Assembly (NCBI GenBank): GCA_944389935.1
Contig: CALXOE010000001.1
Coordinates: 1 to 64,000 of the forward strand
Direction: 5' to 3'
DNA length: 64,000 nucleotides
Source: an uncultured Victivallis sp.
Lineage (GTDB): Bacteria > Verrucomicrobiota > Lentisphaeria > Victivallales > Victivallaceae
Positions 16,215 through 25,870 of this stretch are shown here, piece by piece. Both the position numbers and the translations under genes were made by a program. Positions within the stretch are counted from its first letter, which is position 1; every line of letters begins with the position of its first letter. The notes beneath the pieces were generated by a model, which was not told the DNA's origin, made no database searches, and worked only from the letters and a program-made list of their open reading frames with translations.

Positions 16215-17492
16215 TCACCCCCTCCTCGCGCCTTTGAAATTCAACCAGCCGAGCCGGGTCCGGTTCAAAACACCGTCCACGACGTCGATCAGATTCCCGA
16301 ACATGCCGCGCCCTCCCTGACCGGCGTACAATTCATTGTAAAACGCAGCGATTTTCAGCGCCCCCCAGATCGTGCTGCAGCGCGGCGTATCCAGTCCGGT
16401 CAGAGCGCCCCCCGCCTCGAACGGCTGACCGATGCGGCACGACATATCGAAAACTTCACGGAAAATCGGCGCGGTCCGATCGAACAACGCCCCCCCTCCG
16501 GTGAGCACGCCACCCGCATCCAGCACGGCAGGGGCCCCCTGTGCGGTCGCCATGGAACGGATGATCTCAAACGTCTCACGAATCCGCGCATCGATGATCG
16601 TCTCGAATGAGGAGAGCGGAATCCGGCGGACCCGGCCGGTCGAACTCGGGAACTCCATGTATTCACGCCGCTCACGCATCGCGTTCTGCAAGGTCTTATC
16701 CTCGATCATCTTGCGGCAGACGTCAATATGCAGATCGAGCCCCAGCGACAAATCGTTGCAGACGTGGTCGAATCCGACCTGAAGCACTCCGGAGGCCTGA
16801 ACTCCGGAGTTGTACTCCACCACAAATTCGGTGGTTCCCGCTCCGAAATCAACCAGCAGAACCCCCTGCTCGCGCTCCTCGTCCGAAAGAATTCCGAAGT
16901 CGTCTGCCAGCGGCGAAAAGGCAACGTCGATATGAGCCTCCTCAAATCCGGAATCGCGCACGATTGAGCGAAAATTCTCCAACCGGACCGCATCCGCATG
17001 AACCACATGCACATACGCTTCGAGCTTGTTCGCAGTGTGATTCAACGGATTCCGGATCCGCCGCTCATCGATGGTAAAGTAGGACTCGGAACTGTTGATG
17101 ATCTCGCGCCCGGTCGCAAGCTGCAGCACCCGGGCGTTCTCGTGAGCCTCCAGCCGCTCCCGGTTCGTCACTTTATGCTCAGGATTCTTCACCACAACCG
17201 AGCCGATTCCCTGAAATGCCTCGATCCGGCACCCGGTCACAACCACGACGACGGATTTCGTGCTGTTGAGCATTCCATCCGAAGCATTTGCCGCATCTTC
17301 GATCGCCGTTCCGAGCTGCTCGAAAGCGAGCTCCATATCCTCTATCTCGCCCTTGACGACCGAACCGGCGGAGGGCGCGGTACCGCGACCGATCACGCTC
17401 ACGCGACCATCCGTCCCCGCTTCGCCGACCAGCACATTGATTTTCGAGGTACCGATCTCGATCGCAGTCACGATATCCCTGGAATGAAACAT
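16215..17492 (-). CDS. ftsA: Cell-division protein FtsA, 425 aa
   Basis: Actin-like membrane anchor of FtsZ. ATPase motifs: phosphate 1 (AIEIGTSKINVLVGE, about 9-23) and phosphate 2 (LLVDFGAGTTEFVVEY). A late adenosine motif GGVLTGGGALF is present. The C-terminal end (FGNLIDVVDGVLNRTR, then LGWLNFKG) has the character of the membrane-targeting amphipathic helix. A longer upstream reading is possible, but GGGGGGATC lies just before the ATG at 17492 (MFHSRDIVTAIEIG), which matches family N-termini. It is followed by ftsZ after 7 nt. The usual dcw neighbours (ftsQ, ddl, murC) are not beside it. Confidence 0.93.
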   Translation of the reverse strand: MFHSRDIVTAIEIGTSKINVLVGEAGTDGRVSVIGRGTAPSAGSVVKGEIEDMELAFEQLGTAIEDAANASDGMLNSTKSVVVVVTGCRIEAFQGIGSVVVKNPEHKVTNRERLEAHENARVLQLATGREIINSSESYFTIDERRIRNPLNHTANKLEAYVHVVHADAVRLENFRSIVRDSGFEEAHIDVAFSPLADDFGILSDEEREQGVLLVDFGAGTTEFVVEYNSGVQASGVLQVGFDHVCNDLSLGLDLHIDVCRKMIEDKTLQNAMRERREYMEFPSSTGRVRRIPLSSFETIIDARIRETFEIIRSMATAQGAPAVLDAGGVLTGGGALFDRTAPIFREVFDMSCRIGQPFEAGGALTGLDTPRCSTIWGALKIAAFYNELYAGQGGRGMFGNLIDVVDGVLNRTRLGWLNFKGARRG

Positions 17493-17581
17493 GATCCCCC
17501 CGTTAAAAATTTTGCGCCAGACCTTTTCAGAATATACAGGAGAATCCGGAAAATGTCCAGTCCCTCCGGTGATTTTCCGGA

Positions 17582-18697
17582 TCAAATCACCGGTTTCTCT
17601 GCCTGCTGCCGGTCGAAACGGTGCAGACACCGCAATGTTCTCAGGCCGTCAAACCAGAGATGAAATGCCGCAAGACGCGCCCCGGCCCGTTTCGGCGTAT
17701 TCGCAAGAATTTTCGGCCAGACAGCCGGGAATCCCTCCTCTTTCAGAAACGCGCGAAAGCATGGATCGAGTTTTCCCATAAGAAGTTCTGCATCGTCCAG
17801 TCCGGCCGGGGCAGCCGCCAGAGTGAGCAGAACACCGAGGTGCGAAAACGCCGCATCTGAAATTTCAGAAAGCCTCTCGCCCGCCATGAGTTTCCTCACT
17901 GCCGGACCGGTCCCGAACGGAACCCGATCCGACGGACGCGCTGAAGGATGGACCAGAACCTTTCTCCCCGTCGCAACCGTTCCGACCTTGGCTGTCGCCT
18001 GCAGAAAATAAAAGTCCTCTCCCCCGCGGCGGACACGCATCCCGCCGGCACGGACATAGGCATCGAGCCGGACCGCAAAGGCCGATCCCACCGTCTGAAA
18101 CGCATAGGGGGATCCCGCTTCACGTAACTTCGTCACATAACGCTCGAGATACGCTTCATATCGCCGGATCGCCAGTTCCTCCTCCGGCGTCTCTCCCGGC
18201 TGGTGACGGAACGGAATCGTCAGCGCCGCAATCTCCGGGGTGCGCCCGAACTCCGCCAGGATTTCGGGAAAATAATCCCGCTCCGCAACCGTATCGGCAT
18301 CGAGAGACGCGAGAATCGTCTGTTCCAGCATATCCGCCCTCTGCGAAGCGACGACGGCATCCATGCCGAGCTTGCGCGCTTCCCCGACGCCGCCGCGCAG
18401 ATCCGGAGCGTCGATCCAGTGCAGATTCCGACATGGAGACCATCCTGCACGCAATCGGCCAAGCAGCTCGAACGAAGAGCGTTTCACGCGGGAATCCGCC
18501 CCCTCCGGATGATTCACGACCACCATTGCCGCGCAATCATCCGGAACGACAAGCGACGCAAGCGTGCGTCCGATCGTCTCAAGTTCATCGCAGGCCGGAA
18601 TCACGGCAACACAGCGCAAGCCCGGAGAGAGCGGGAGCGGTTCAACATCACGCAAGTCACATTTCCGCAAGTACTTCTGATATTCCCGCTCTTTCAA
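17582..18697 (-). CDS. Glycosyltransferase, GT2-like (GT-A fold), about 371 aa
   Basis: The N-terminal core has the GT-A opening CVAVIPACDELETIGRTLAS and a likely metal-binding DADT (ASLDADTVAERDYFPEI). Later come a segment typical of acceptor-side residues (TVGSAFAVRLDAYVRAGGM) and GGEDFYFLQ. No clear membrane span. The long in-frame reading begins inside miaB; I choose a TTG at 18697 (KEREYQKYL follows) because GAGAGG lies 7 nt upstream and no in-frame ATG is nearby. It sits between miaB and ftsA, so an envelope polysaccharide or glycolipid role is plausible. Donor and acceptor are unknown. Confidence 0.75.
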   Translation of the reverse strand: MKEREYQKYLRKCDLRDVEPLPLSPGLRCVAVIPACDELETIGRTLASLVVPDDCAAMVVVNHPEGADSRVKRSSFELLGRLRAGWSPCRNLHWIDAPDLRGGVGEARKLGMDAVVASQRADMLEQTILASLDADTVAERDYFPEILAEFGRTPEIAALTIPFRHQPGETPEEELAIRRYEAYLERYVTKLREAGSPYAFQTVGSAFAVRLDAYVRAGGMRVRRGGEDFYFLQATAKVGTVATGRKVLVHPSARPSDRVPFGTGPAVRKLMAGERLSEISDAAFSHLGVLLTLAAAPAGLDDAELLMGKLDPCFRAFLKEEGFPAVWPKILANTPKRAGARLAAFHLWFDGLRTLRCLHRFDRQQAEKPVI

Positions 18698-18726
18698 GCC
18701 GGCACCTCTCGCCCATGAAAAAATTC

Positions 18727-20067
18727 TTAAAGCAACTCGCCGAACAAAGAGACGCTCCCGGCCCGGGTGATTCTGACTTGACGCAGCGTACCGGGTTTCA
18801 CTCCGGACTCCGGCAGAAAATGCACCATTCGGTTCGTCCCGGTCCGCCCGCACCAGCGCTCCGGATTGCGCGGACTCGTCCCCTCGACCAGAATTTCCTG
18901 GACACTTCCGACCTGTGTGCGCAGGGAAGCGGCGACGCGCGTTTTCAGATCGTCGAGCAGAATCGCGTTGCGTTTCTCTTTCACTTCCTGCGGCACGGAA
19001 TCAGCGACCTGCGCCGATTTCGCGCCGGGACGCGGTGAATACTTGAAAATGAAGCTGTTATCATATCCAACCTCATTCATCAGATCCCGGGTGAGCAGGA
19101 AATCCTCCTCCGTCTCCCCGGGAAATCCGACGATCACGTCGGTCGAAAACGTCACATCCGGAATCGCACTCCGGATCGCACGCACCACCTGCCGGTAGCC
19201 ATCCGCCGTGTACTGTCGATTCATCGCCCGCAAAATCCGATCCGACCCGGATTGCAGCGGCAGATGAATATTGTGGCATACCGTCCGGCTCGACGCAATC
19301 ACTCCGATCAGCCGATCGTTGAAGTAGGTCGGATATGGCGATGTGAAACGTATCCGCAGCAGTTCCGGAATCCGGTCGAGCTCTTCAAGCAGGTCGGCGA
19401 ACGGCGAAACTCCCGATGGCGGAGGATTGATGTTCCCACCCCAGCCGTAAGCCGCGACGTTCTGGCCGAGCAGCATAATCTCCCGGGCGCCGTCGGCGAC
19501 CAGCATGCGCGCCTCGGCAATGACATCCTCCGGTTCCCGGCTGATCTCCCGACCGCGCACATACGGCACAATACAGTAACTGCAGAACCGGTTGCAGCCG
19601 CGCGTGATCGCGATCTGCGCCTTGAAACCGGACGAATCTCCCGACGGCCGGTAGTGGCTGCCCATCCCGGTCAGCACATCGACCGACTCCGCGATCGACG
19701 CAACCTGGTGACGGTCCGCCCGGATCGACTCAATCAGCGGTACGAGCGTATGCAGCTGCCCGGTGCCCAGCACGAAATCAAGATGCGGAAGTTCGTTCAA
19801 CAATTCATTTCCAAGGCGTTGCGCCATGCAGCCGAGCGCGCCGATGACGAGATCGGGGTTCTTCGCCTTGAGTTTCTTCATATAACCGATTTTGCCGATC
19901 GCCTTACGCTCGGCCTGTTCACGAACGCTGCAGGTATTGAACAGAAGAACATCGGCTTCCTCCTCGGCGTCGACCATCGTGTGACCCGCTGCGGTCAACA
20001 TTCCGGCCAGCGCCTCGGAGTCACGCTCGTTCATCTGGCAGCCGTAGGTCTTGATATGGATCTTCAT
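18727..20067 (-). CDS. miaB: tRNA-2-methylthio-N6-dimethylallyladenosine synthase MiaB, 446 aa
   Basis: Radical-SAM methylthiotransferase that modifies A37 of tRNAs. The N-terminal UPF0004 domain has the three auxiliary-cluster cysteines (C10, C46, C80). The radical-SAM motif is C158-x3-C162-x2-C165 (CNRFCSYC), and a C-terminal TRAM domain covers about 380-446. RimO-type features are lacking and the start MKIHIKTYGCQMNERDSE is typical of MiaB. The ATG overlaps the proB stop (ATGA, 20064-20067). Confidence 0.95.
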   Translation of the reverse strand: MKIHIKTYGCQMNERDSEALAGMLTAAGHTMVDAEEEADVLLFNTCSVREQAERKAIGKIGYMKKLKAKNPDLVIGALGCMAQRLGNELLNELPHLDFVLGTGQLHTLVPLIESIRADRHQVASIAESVDVLTGMGSHYRPSGDSSGFKAQIAITRGCNRFCSYCIVPYVRGREISREPEDVIAEARMLVADGAREIMLLGQNVAAYGWGGNINPPPSGVSPFADLLEELDRIPELLRIRFTSPYPTYFNDRLIGVIASSRTVCHNIHLPLQSGSDRILRAMNRQYTADGYRQVVRAIRSAIPDVTFSTDVIVGFPGETEEDFLLTRDLMNEVGYDNSFIFKYSPRPGAKSAQVADSVPQEVKEKRNAILLDDLKTRVAASLRTQVGSVQEILVEGTSPRNPERWCGRTGTNRMVHFLPESGVKPGTLRQVRITRAGSVSLFGELL

Positions 20068-21194
20068 GGCAGATTCAACGTAAGGTTATCGCGATGAATG
20101 AGTTCCTCATCTACATTTGGTCCGAGGATCGAGTGAACGCATGCCGAGCTCTTCCCGCAGATCCGCAGGCATTCAGCCGCATCGAAATTCACCAGACCGC
20201 GCGCAAACGGCACACCGTCCGGTCCGGCGATCTCGACGGTGTCGCCGCGCTTGAACTCGCCCGAAACGAATTTCACACCGGAGGGCAGCAGACTGCGCCC
20301 CTGTTCCCGAACCGCTTTCGCCGCGCCCGCATCCACCAGAAGCGAACCCGAGACCCGGCTGAAAAAACGGATCCACCGTTTGCGCCCCGGAATCCGGCGG
20401 GCGCGCGGCAGAAATACCGTGCCGATATCTTCTCCGGCCAGAATCCGCCCAAGCGCTCCGGGCTCACGCCCGTCCGCGATCCAGAGATACTCTCCTGATG
20501 CGGTAACAAGTTCAGCCGCATGGATTTTCGAGCTCATTCCGCCGATCGAAAACTCCGAGTTATCAGTGCCGCCGGCCATGGCACGAACCGAATCGGAAAC
20601 CTCTTTCACCACCGAGATCCGCTCACCGAGCGTGCCGTCCCCGTTGCGTCGGCGCAACCCCTGTTCGGTCGTCAGAATCACCGTCAACCGCGAATCCGTG
20701 AGCGAGGCGAGCATTCCCGCCAACGTATCATTGTCACCGAACTTCAGCTCGCTCACCGAGACCGAGTCATTCTCGTTCACGATCGGCAGCACCCCCGCGT
20801 CCCACAACGCTCCGATGCAGTTCATCACATTCAAGTAACGCTCCCGATTCCGCAGATCAGAGGCAGTCAGCAGCAACTGTGCAGTCAGAAAACCGCGCTT
20901 CCGGCACTCTTCCTCGTAAATCGCCATCAGCCGGCTCTGCCCGATCGCGGCAAGTGCCTGCACCTGAGCAAGCTCTTTCGGCCGCTTCGCCAAATTCAGT
21001 GCGCGCATTCCCATGCCGACCGCACCGGAAGTCACCAGAAGAACCCGACGGCCATCCCGCCGAAGCAGATCGATGCCGGATACAAGTTCGGCTATCGCCT
21101 CCTGACTGGTCAGCAGCCGGGTTCCGGCCTTGACCACCACCTGACGGGCGCTTTTCAGCAATTCACGCCGTATTGCAAGATTATTCTCGTCCAT
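20064..21194 (-). CDS. proB: Glutamate 5-kinase, 376 aa
   Basis: First enzyme of proline synthesis (ATP + glutamate to glutamyl 5-phosphate). The amino-acid-kinase domain covers about 15-260, with VVKAGTRLL, LVTSGAVGMGM, NENDSV and GGMSSKIHAA. A PUA domain covers about 280-365. proA is not adjacent, which is unusual but not rare. A good sigma70 promoter (21233-21261) overlaps the end of the upstream gene, so proB can be expressed separately. Confidence 0.95.
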   Translation of the reverse strand: MDENNLAIRRELLKSARQVVVKAGTRLLTSQEAIAELVSGIDLLRRDGRRVLLVTSGAVGMGMRALNLAKRPKELAQVQALAAIGQSRLMAIYEEECRKRGFLTAQLLLTASDLRNRERYLNVMNCIGALWDAGVLPIVNENDSVSVSELKFGDNDTLAGMLASLTDSRLTVILTTEQGLRRRNGDGTLGERISVVKEVSDSVRAMAGGTDNSEFSIGGMSSKIHAAELVTASGEYLWIADGREPGALGRILAGEDIGTVFLPRARRIPGRKRWIRFFSRVSGSLLVDAGAAKAVREQGRSLLPSGVKFVSGEFKRGDTVEIAGPDGVPFARGLVNFDAAECLRICGKSSACVHSILGPNVDEELIHRDNLTLNLP

Positions 21195-21232
21195 GATCGT
21201 CCCAGATTGAAATCGTTGATAAATCCCGCGTT

Positions 21233-21261
21233 AATATACACCGTCAGTATACGACTTTCAA
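21233..21261 (-). promoter_or_regulatory. Sigma70-type promoter for proB-miaB-ftsAZ
   Basis: TTGAAA (21256-21261), exactly 17 bp, TATATT (21233-21238) on the minus strand, 39 nt before the proB ATG. The -35 lies inside the end of the preceding gene. Close match to consensus; activity is inferred. Confidence 0.65.
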
Positions 21262-23142
21262 CAACAGGTAGCGTCCGCTTTCCGGAACAGGAACAAATTC
21301 AAGTCTGCCCTGTTTCATAAGATCAAGGAGACGATCCGTCAACTGCGCATTCTGCACGTCGAAATCCGAAATGGGATCGGGATTCCGCGGCGATTCACCA
21401 CCGGTCAGAATCACAAGATGGCTGATTTGATCGCTCCGGAGCCTTTCATAAACCTCCTCCGCCGAATCCGGTACCGGGGTAAAATACTCCTCCTGAAAAA
21501 ATGGCGTACCCAACACGTAATCTCGCGGCATGTAGAGCCCGCGCCGGTCGAAAATCAGCATAACCCGCGCTTCCTGCGGAAGTGAATCCGCCAGAAAAGA
21601 AAGCGTATTCATATATTCCCGCTCTCGCGAACCAAACCGGACAAACTCAACCGGTGCTTTTCTGCCGACCTCGAGGGAACGCCAGGCATAATAGAAATTT
21701 TTCCAGACTTCCGGTTGAAACGAAATCAGCGTCGCGACCACAATCGCTCCCAGAGCAAAATTCCGCTGAAACGTCGGCAGAAACTTGAGACCCGCCCCTG
21801 CCAGAAACAGGACCAGAAAGTAAAACGGCAAAATAAAGCGCGATTGTTGGGAACTGAAACACCAGAAGCAATAAAAGAGCAGAACTCCCATCCCCGCCCA
21901 GATAAACGCTTTTCCTTTCGCACGGAATCGGCGAGCTGCAAGATACCAGCCGACCACTCCGATCAGAATCATCAGAGGGAATTGCCAGCCGAGGACATAC
22001 CCGTCGTAAATCTCCATACGGTAGGCGATTGTGACCCAGGAGGAAAACAACGCTTCCATTCCGCTCAAACCGAACCGGCTCGTTCCGAGCAGAGAGTGGT
22101 AGACTTCCACGGCCGCCGCAGGAGAGGTCGGATCCAGCAAAGCCGAACCGAAAGGATAAAACGGATTCCGCGCCGCCAGCAGCGGCCGCAGATAAAACGG
22201 AACGGCGGCAACCGCTCCGGCCAGAGCAAACCAGCCGAGCGCAACAGCAACCCGGCGGCGCGGAATCCGGTCGAACGCCAGCACACAGAAAAACAGGCAG
22301 ATCACCACCAGCGATGCAGATGCACCGGTGATCTTCACCGCCGTCGCCATCCCCGCCGCAAATCCGGTCAGCAGCGCCAGAGATGTCAACCGACTGCGGA
22401 ACTGTCGGATCGCTTCGGCCCCGGCGAGCAGATTCAGCAGGATAAATGACTCCAGATAAACCTCCCGCAGCATCCCCCCGGTCAGCGGAGAAAACAAAAA
22501 AGCAGCCGTCAGAATCCATGCCGTTTTTTTCCCGAAACGCTCGAGCAGAAGATAGATCCACGGCAGCGCGATCAGGTATGTGCCGAGAATCAGCAGCCGG
22601 GGAAAATTCAGTCCCCCCAGTTTCACCCCCCAGAGCATCAGGAAATGCGGCATCGACGAAAGCGCGGAATAGGGATTGTCCGCCAATACGGCTGTCGATC
22701 CCTGCCGGAGATACCGGTACATCAACGCCACCTGATAGGATTGCTCATCCCACGAAAAGGGCGGCACAAAAGCCGGAGCCGCCGCAATCGCAGCCAGCAG
22801 CAAAACGCCGCCCCAGAGTATCCAGTCGATTTTGCGGAATCCACGCGCCTGCCGGATCAGCAGCCAGCCGCCATAAGCAGCTGGACAAACAGCGATCCCC
22901 CACAACCACGCGCCCGGGAGGTGAATCACCGCATAATCCCCGAATCGGAAAACAATCGCCAGCAGATCCATTCCCACGACCAGCGCCAGCAAGCCGATTC
23001 CGCGTCGCTCCGGCTCCCCCCCCAGTTTCCGCAGAATCGGAAATCCGATGCCGTAACCGGCAAGCAGCAGCACCAGAAAAGCGGCCGCCGGCTCATACCA
23101 TGCACCCTGCATCGAAAGAATCCATTCATGCAGACTCATCAT
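21244..23142 (-). CDS. Multi-pass membrane protein, GT-C/PMT-like glycosyltransferase, 632 aa
   Basis: About ten to twelve hydrophobic spans are visible between residues 15 and 470, then a soluble C-terminal domain (about 480-632). The first external loop after the N-terminal spans carries PFSWDEQSYQVALMYRYL, which fits the acidic catalytic loop of dolichyl-phosphate-mannose/ArnT-like GT-C enzymes using polyprenyl-phosphate sugars. It starts in an ATGATG overlap with the stop of the O-antigen-ligase-like gene, so the pair is coupled. Likely role: adding a sugar to a cell-surface glycan or protein. The exact substrate cannot be read. Confidence 0.75.
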   Translation of the reverse strand: MMSLHEWILSMQGAWYEPAAAFLVLLLAGYGIGFPILRKLGGEPERRGIGLLALVVGMDLLAIVFRFGDYAVIHLPGAWLWGIAVCPAAYGGWLLIRQARGFRKIDWILWGGVLLLAAIAAAPAFVPPFSWDEQSYQVALMYRYLRQGSTAVLADNPYSALSSMPHFLMLWGVKLGGLNFPRLLILGTYLIALPWIYLLLERFGKKTAWILTAAFLFSPLTGGMLREVYLESFILLNLLAGAEAIRQFRSRLTSLALLTGFAAGMATAVKITGASASLVVICLFFCVLAFDRIPRRRVAVALGWFALAGAVAAVPFYLRPLLAARNPFYPFGSALLDPTSPAAAVEVYHSLLGTSRFGLSGMEALFSSWVTIAYRMEIYDGYVLGWQFPLMILIGVVGWYLAARRFRAKGKAFIWAGMGVLLFYCFWCFSSQQSRFILPFYFLVLFLAGAGLKFLPTFQRNFALGAIVVATLISFQPEVWKNFYYAWRSLEVGRKAPVEFVRFGSREREYMNTLSFLADSLPQEARVMLIFDRRGLYMPRDYVLGTPFFQEEYFTPVPDSAEEVYERLRSDQISHLVILTGGESPRNPDPISDFDVQNAQLTDRLLDLMKQGRLEFVPVPESGRYLLLKVVY

Positions 23143-24950
23143 TTACGCTCCCTGTTCAAAAAGAATCGGAGTTCCTGCGGACTGTCGTCAAGCAGCTGAT
23201 TCTGCATCAACCAAGGGAACTCTTCCGGACCGATCCCTTTGATTTTCAACAGCTCCCGCCATAAACCGAGCATCTCGTCCGCCTCCGTTGTCCGCCCCAG
23301 TTGGCGCAGCACGGATTGCCACAGGAACAAATTTACGGCACTGCGGGGAAAATTCTCCTGTTCCGCAGCGAAAAACGGCAGCGACTCCTCCAGTTTCCCG
23401 CGCGCCGCGAACGCACGCGCCAACCGTCCGGAGCTGTGCGCGTAAGAGGAAAGCCGCAGATCGTCCCGGATTCGCAGGAGCGCCTCCCCGGCACCGACCG
23501 GGTTCTGGAAATCAAACAGCTCCACAGTCGCCAGTGTGTACAGATTCTCTGCCGTCGGCCGGATCGAGACACTTCGCCGGAGATCGCGCCGCGCAGTCTC
23601 CGGATCCCCCGCAAGCAACGCAAGCTTGCCGCTCCGGCAATACCACCCACCGCAGAGGTTCAGGAAGAAGAATACGACAGCGACGATCGCACATCCGACC
23701 GCAACGGCAATCTGGATCCGCCCCACCGACCATTTTTTCACCCGACGGACTCCCGTTCCGGCCAGCATTCCGGTCAAAAGCAGAAAAAGACCGCCTGCCA
23801 ACGGGGTTTGCAGCAGAACGTCAATTTCTCCATGGAAAAACAGCAGCCACCAGCCCCAGAGCGCCAGCAAAGTCAACTCATCCCGGCGCTGCCGCAAAAC
23901 TGCGCTCCGAATGCCGATCCAGAGAGTCAGCAGCCACCACAGAATTCCAACAACCCCGAAGCTGCACCAGTAGAACAGCAGCTCATTGTGCGGATGCGGA
24001 TGACGATCAGTCGCCAGATCGGAATCGAAATAACTCACCGGCAGAAACGGTGCGATTTCCCCCTCATAACGATCCTGACCGACACCGGAAAGCCAGTGAG
24101 CTTCCCCGAGCGCCAAACTCCCCTGCCAGACCATCAACCGATTTTCGCCAGGCAACCGTTCGGAAAAATACCCGGAGCGCACTCCATAATAAATCCCACT
24201 TCCGACCGCAAGGACCAGCAGGATCGCAACAACCGCAAAACCTTTCCTGAACCGGGGCTGCCGGTGCAGAAACCATGCAGCTCCGAGCGTGGCCGCTGCC
24301 GCGGGAGCCGCAATCACCGTCCCCCGGGAGGAGTAATACCCGCAAAACAAATACTGCCCGAATGCGACCGCAAAAGCCAGAACGATTCCCACCGCGATCT
24401 TCCGGCGCCGATCCCGCAGAAAAAAAGCGAGGCCGGGGGCTGCTGCCGTCAGAAGCGTCCAGTTCCAATTCCAGTTGCCCGCCAGTCCGACAGCGAACTT
24501 CTCGCGGAAATACTCATGAAACATCATGATTCCGCTGACACAAATCAGTATCGAAAAGAAAATCGGCAGAATCCGCCGCAATTCACGGGCGAGCAGCAGC
24601 CCGGCAATCGGAACCAGAAAACACGCGATTCCCGACAGCAGCGAGACCGCATTCCACCCGAACAACCCCTGCTGCAGCAAGACAACAAGGCATCCTGCTC
24701 CGCTCCCGACAAACAGAATGCGGACCAGCTCCGGCTGCTTCGCCAGCGGTTTCAAAAACGGAAATGCCAGAACAATCGCACCGGTCGAAAGCAGAGCCAG
24801 AATCGAAAAATCAACACCGGGAGCCTCTCCGAACAACGGAACCAGTCCCATCCAGATCTTTCCGAACGCCAGCGGAAACGAGAACGGCAGAGCAAACAGC
24901 AGAAACGCAGCCGCTCCGCGGAGAATTTTTTCATTGCGGCAGTCGAACAT
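23139..24950 (-). CDS. O-antigen ligase / Wzy-like membrane protein with TPR tail, 603 aa
   Basis: Ten or more hydrophobic spans cover residues 10-440. The large periplasmic loop has HPHPHNELLFYWCSFGVVG, matching the H-N-x-L signature of the O-antigen ligase/polymerase (Wzy_C) family. The C-terminal part (about 450-600) looks like TPR repeats (GDPETARRDLRRSVSIRPTA; FFAAEQENFPRSAVNLFLWQ), common in PVC members of this family. It heads a coupled pair with the GT-C-like gene. Likely role: polymerising or transferring a surface glycan. The start ATG is at 24950. Confidence 0.8.
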   Translation of the reverse strand: MFDCRNEKILRGAAAFLLFALPFSFPLAFGKIWMGLVPLFGEAPGVDFSILALLSTGAIVLAFPFLKPLAKQPELVRILFVGSGAGCLVVLLQQGLFGWNAVSLLSGIACFLVPIAGLLLARELRRILPIFFSILICVSGIMMFHEYFREKFAVGLAGNWNWNWTLLTAAAPGLAFFLRDRRRKIAVGIVLAFAVAFGQYLFCGYYSSRGTVIAAPAAAATLGAAWFLHRQPRFRKGFAVVAILLVLAVGSGIYYGVRSGYFSERLPGENRLMVWQGSLALGEAHWLSGVGQDRYEGEIAPFLPVSYFDSDLATDRHPHPHNELLFYWCSFGVVGILWWLLTLWIGIRSAVLRQRRDELTLLALWGWWLLFFHGEIDVLLQTPLAGGLFLLLTGMLAGTGVRRVKKWSVGRIQIAVAVGCAIVAVVFFFLNLCGGWYCRSGKLALLAGDPETARRDLRRSVSIRPTAENLYTLATVELFDFQNPVGAGEALLRIRDDLRLSSYAHSSGRLARAFAARGKLEESLPFFAAEQENFPRSAVNLFLWQSVLRQLGRTTEADEMLGLWRELLKIKGIGPEEFPWLMQNQLLDDSPQELRFFLNRERK

Positions 24951-24975
24951 GGATTCAAAACGAATTCAGAATGAT

Positions 24976-25001
24976 AAAAAAGGGAGGCGTTGCCGCCTCC
25001 C
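24976..25001 (-). terminator. Intrinsic terminator of the pilin-like gene at 25034-25624
   Basis: On the minus strand, GGGAGGCG-GCAA-CGCCTCCC (8-bp perfect stem, 4-nt loop) is followed by six T residues (24976-24981). It lies 32 nt after the pilin stop and just before the ligase-like gene start, isolating the two units. Confidence 0.85.
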
Positions 25002-25033
25002 CTTTCACGTTTCGTAAATCAGTTGAAAACTGA

Positions 25034-25624
25034 TTACTCAGCCTTACCGTCGATGTTGGTGTTCGGATAGATATCCGGGGTGTAACCGCGGTTCGCTCTG
25101 GTGTACCAACGGCTGGTGCTGAATCCATTGACGTTGCCGCCGAGGAACAGGATGTTGCCGTAATCGGTGTGGTTCGGGGAATTACCGTTGCGGTTTCCGC
25201 TCTCGTTGCCGTCAGCCATATCAGCCGCGACGCCGGAATCGGAACGACCGAACTTGGTCGAGTCGCCCATCATCATGTTCGGGCAGTAGGCATAGTCGCA
25301 GTTCGTGGTGCTCAGCGCAGCGGTGCCGGTCTGAGCCGAGGAGGTGGTGGACGGGCAGAGGTAGACCGCATAGTCGGTCAGCACACCGCTCGAACGAAGC
25401 TCTTCCAAGCCTTCGTTGAACGCTTTTTCCGGCAGACGGCTGTCGAAGTCACCGGCATACTGCGCAAGAGCGAGACCGATCTGCTTCATGTTGCTGACGC
25501 AGGAAATACGACGAGCGCGTTCGCGCGCCTGGTTCAGGGCCGGCAGCAGCATTCCCGCCAGAATCGCGATAATCGCGATCACGACGAGGAGTTCGATGAG
25601 GGTAAACCCACGACTTTTCTTCAT
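25034..25624 (-). CDS. Prepilin-type protein (type II secretion/type IV pilin-like), 196 aa
   Basis: A short basic leader MKKSRG precedes the class III prepilin core FTLIELLVV and [21 protein letters not shown] is the expected prepilin-peptidase site and Glu5 of the mature protein is present. The soluble part ends [18 protein letters not shown], a degenerate form of the H-x9-DG motif (Gly-Gly instead of Asp-Gly). An upstream in-frame ATG exists, but AGGGAGA precedes the ATG at 25624. The gene stands alone, with its own TTGCAT/TAAAAT promoter and a strong terminator, suggesting high, independent expression. It could be a structural pseudopilin rather than a cassette accessory. Confidence 0.88.
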   Translation of the reverse strand: MKKSRGFTLIELLVVIAIIAILAGMLLPALNQARERARRISCVSNMKQIGLALAQYAGDFDSRLPEKAFNEGLEELRSSGVLTDYAVYLCPSTTSSAQTGTAALSTTNCDYAYCPNMMMGDSTKFGRSDSGVAADMADGNESGNRNGNSPNHTDYGNILFLGGNVNGFSTSRWYTRANRGYTPDIYPNTNIDGKAE

Positions 25625-25712
25625 TTTTATCTCCCTATTGATTGATTTCAAACCCCGGCTCCGTCTTTATAATGCCAATACTTAGAAAGACGAATCCGTG
25701 CTCGTTACCTAT

Positions 25713-25741
25713 ATTTTAGCAAAGAATCTTCAAATATGCAA
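25713..25741 (-). promoter_or_regulatory. Promoter for the stand-alone pilin-like gene
   Basis: TTGCAT (25736-25741), 17 bp, TAAAAT (25713-25718) on the minus strand, with long A/T tracts upstream (25742-25830). Start codon about 90 nt downstream. Confidence 0.55.
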
Positions 25742-25870
25742 GAGTTTTTCTTTTTTTTTTTCAATTTTTTTCCAAAAAAATGCGTTTTTGAATGTCTTTT
25801 GCCCTTTTTTTACGGAAAAAGAGAGCTTTTCTCCGTTTTGCGTCCCGAGTTAAACGGTTTACCTCCGCCA

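Noticed and set aside
23288..24974. Plus-strand frames of 300-550 codons opposite the O-antigen-ligase-like gene
   Set aside because: Shadow of a well-supported membrane protein on the other strand; Gln/Arg/Pro-rich with no domain.
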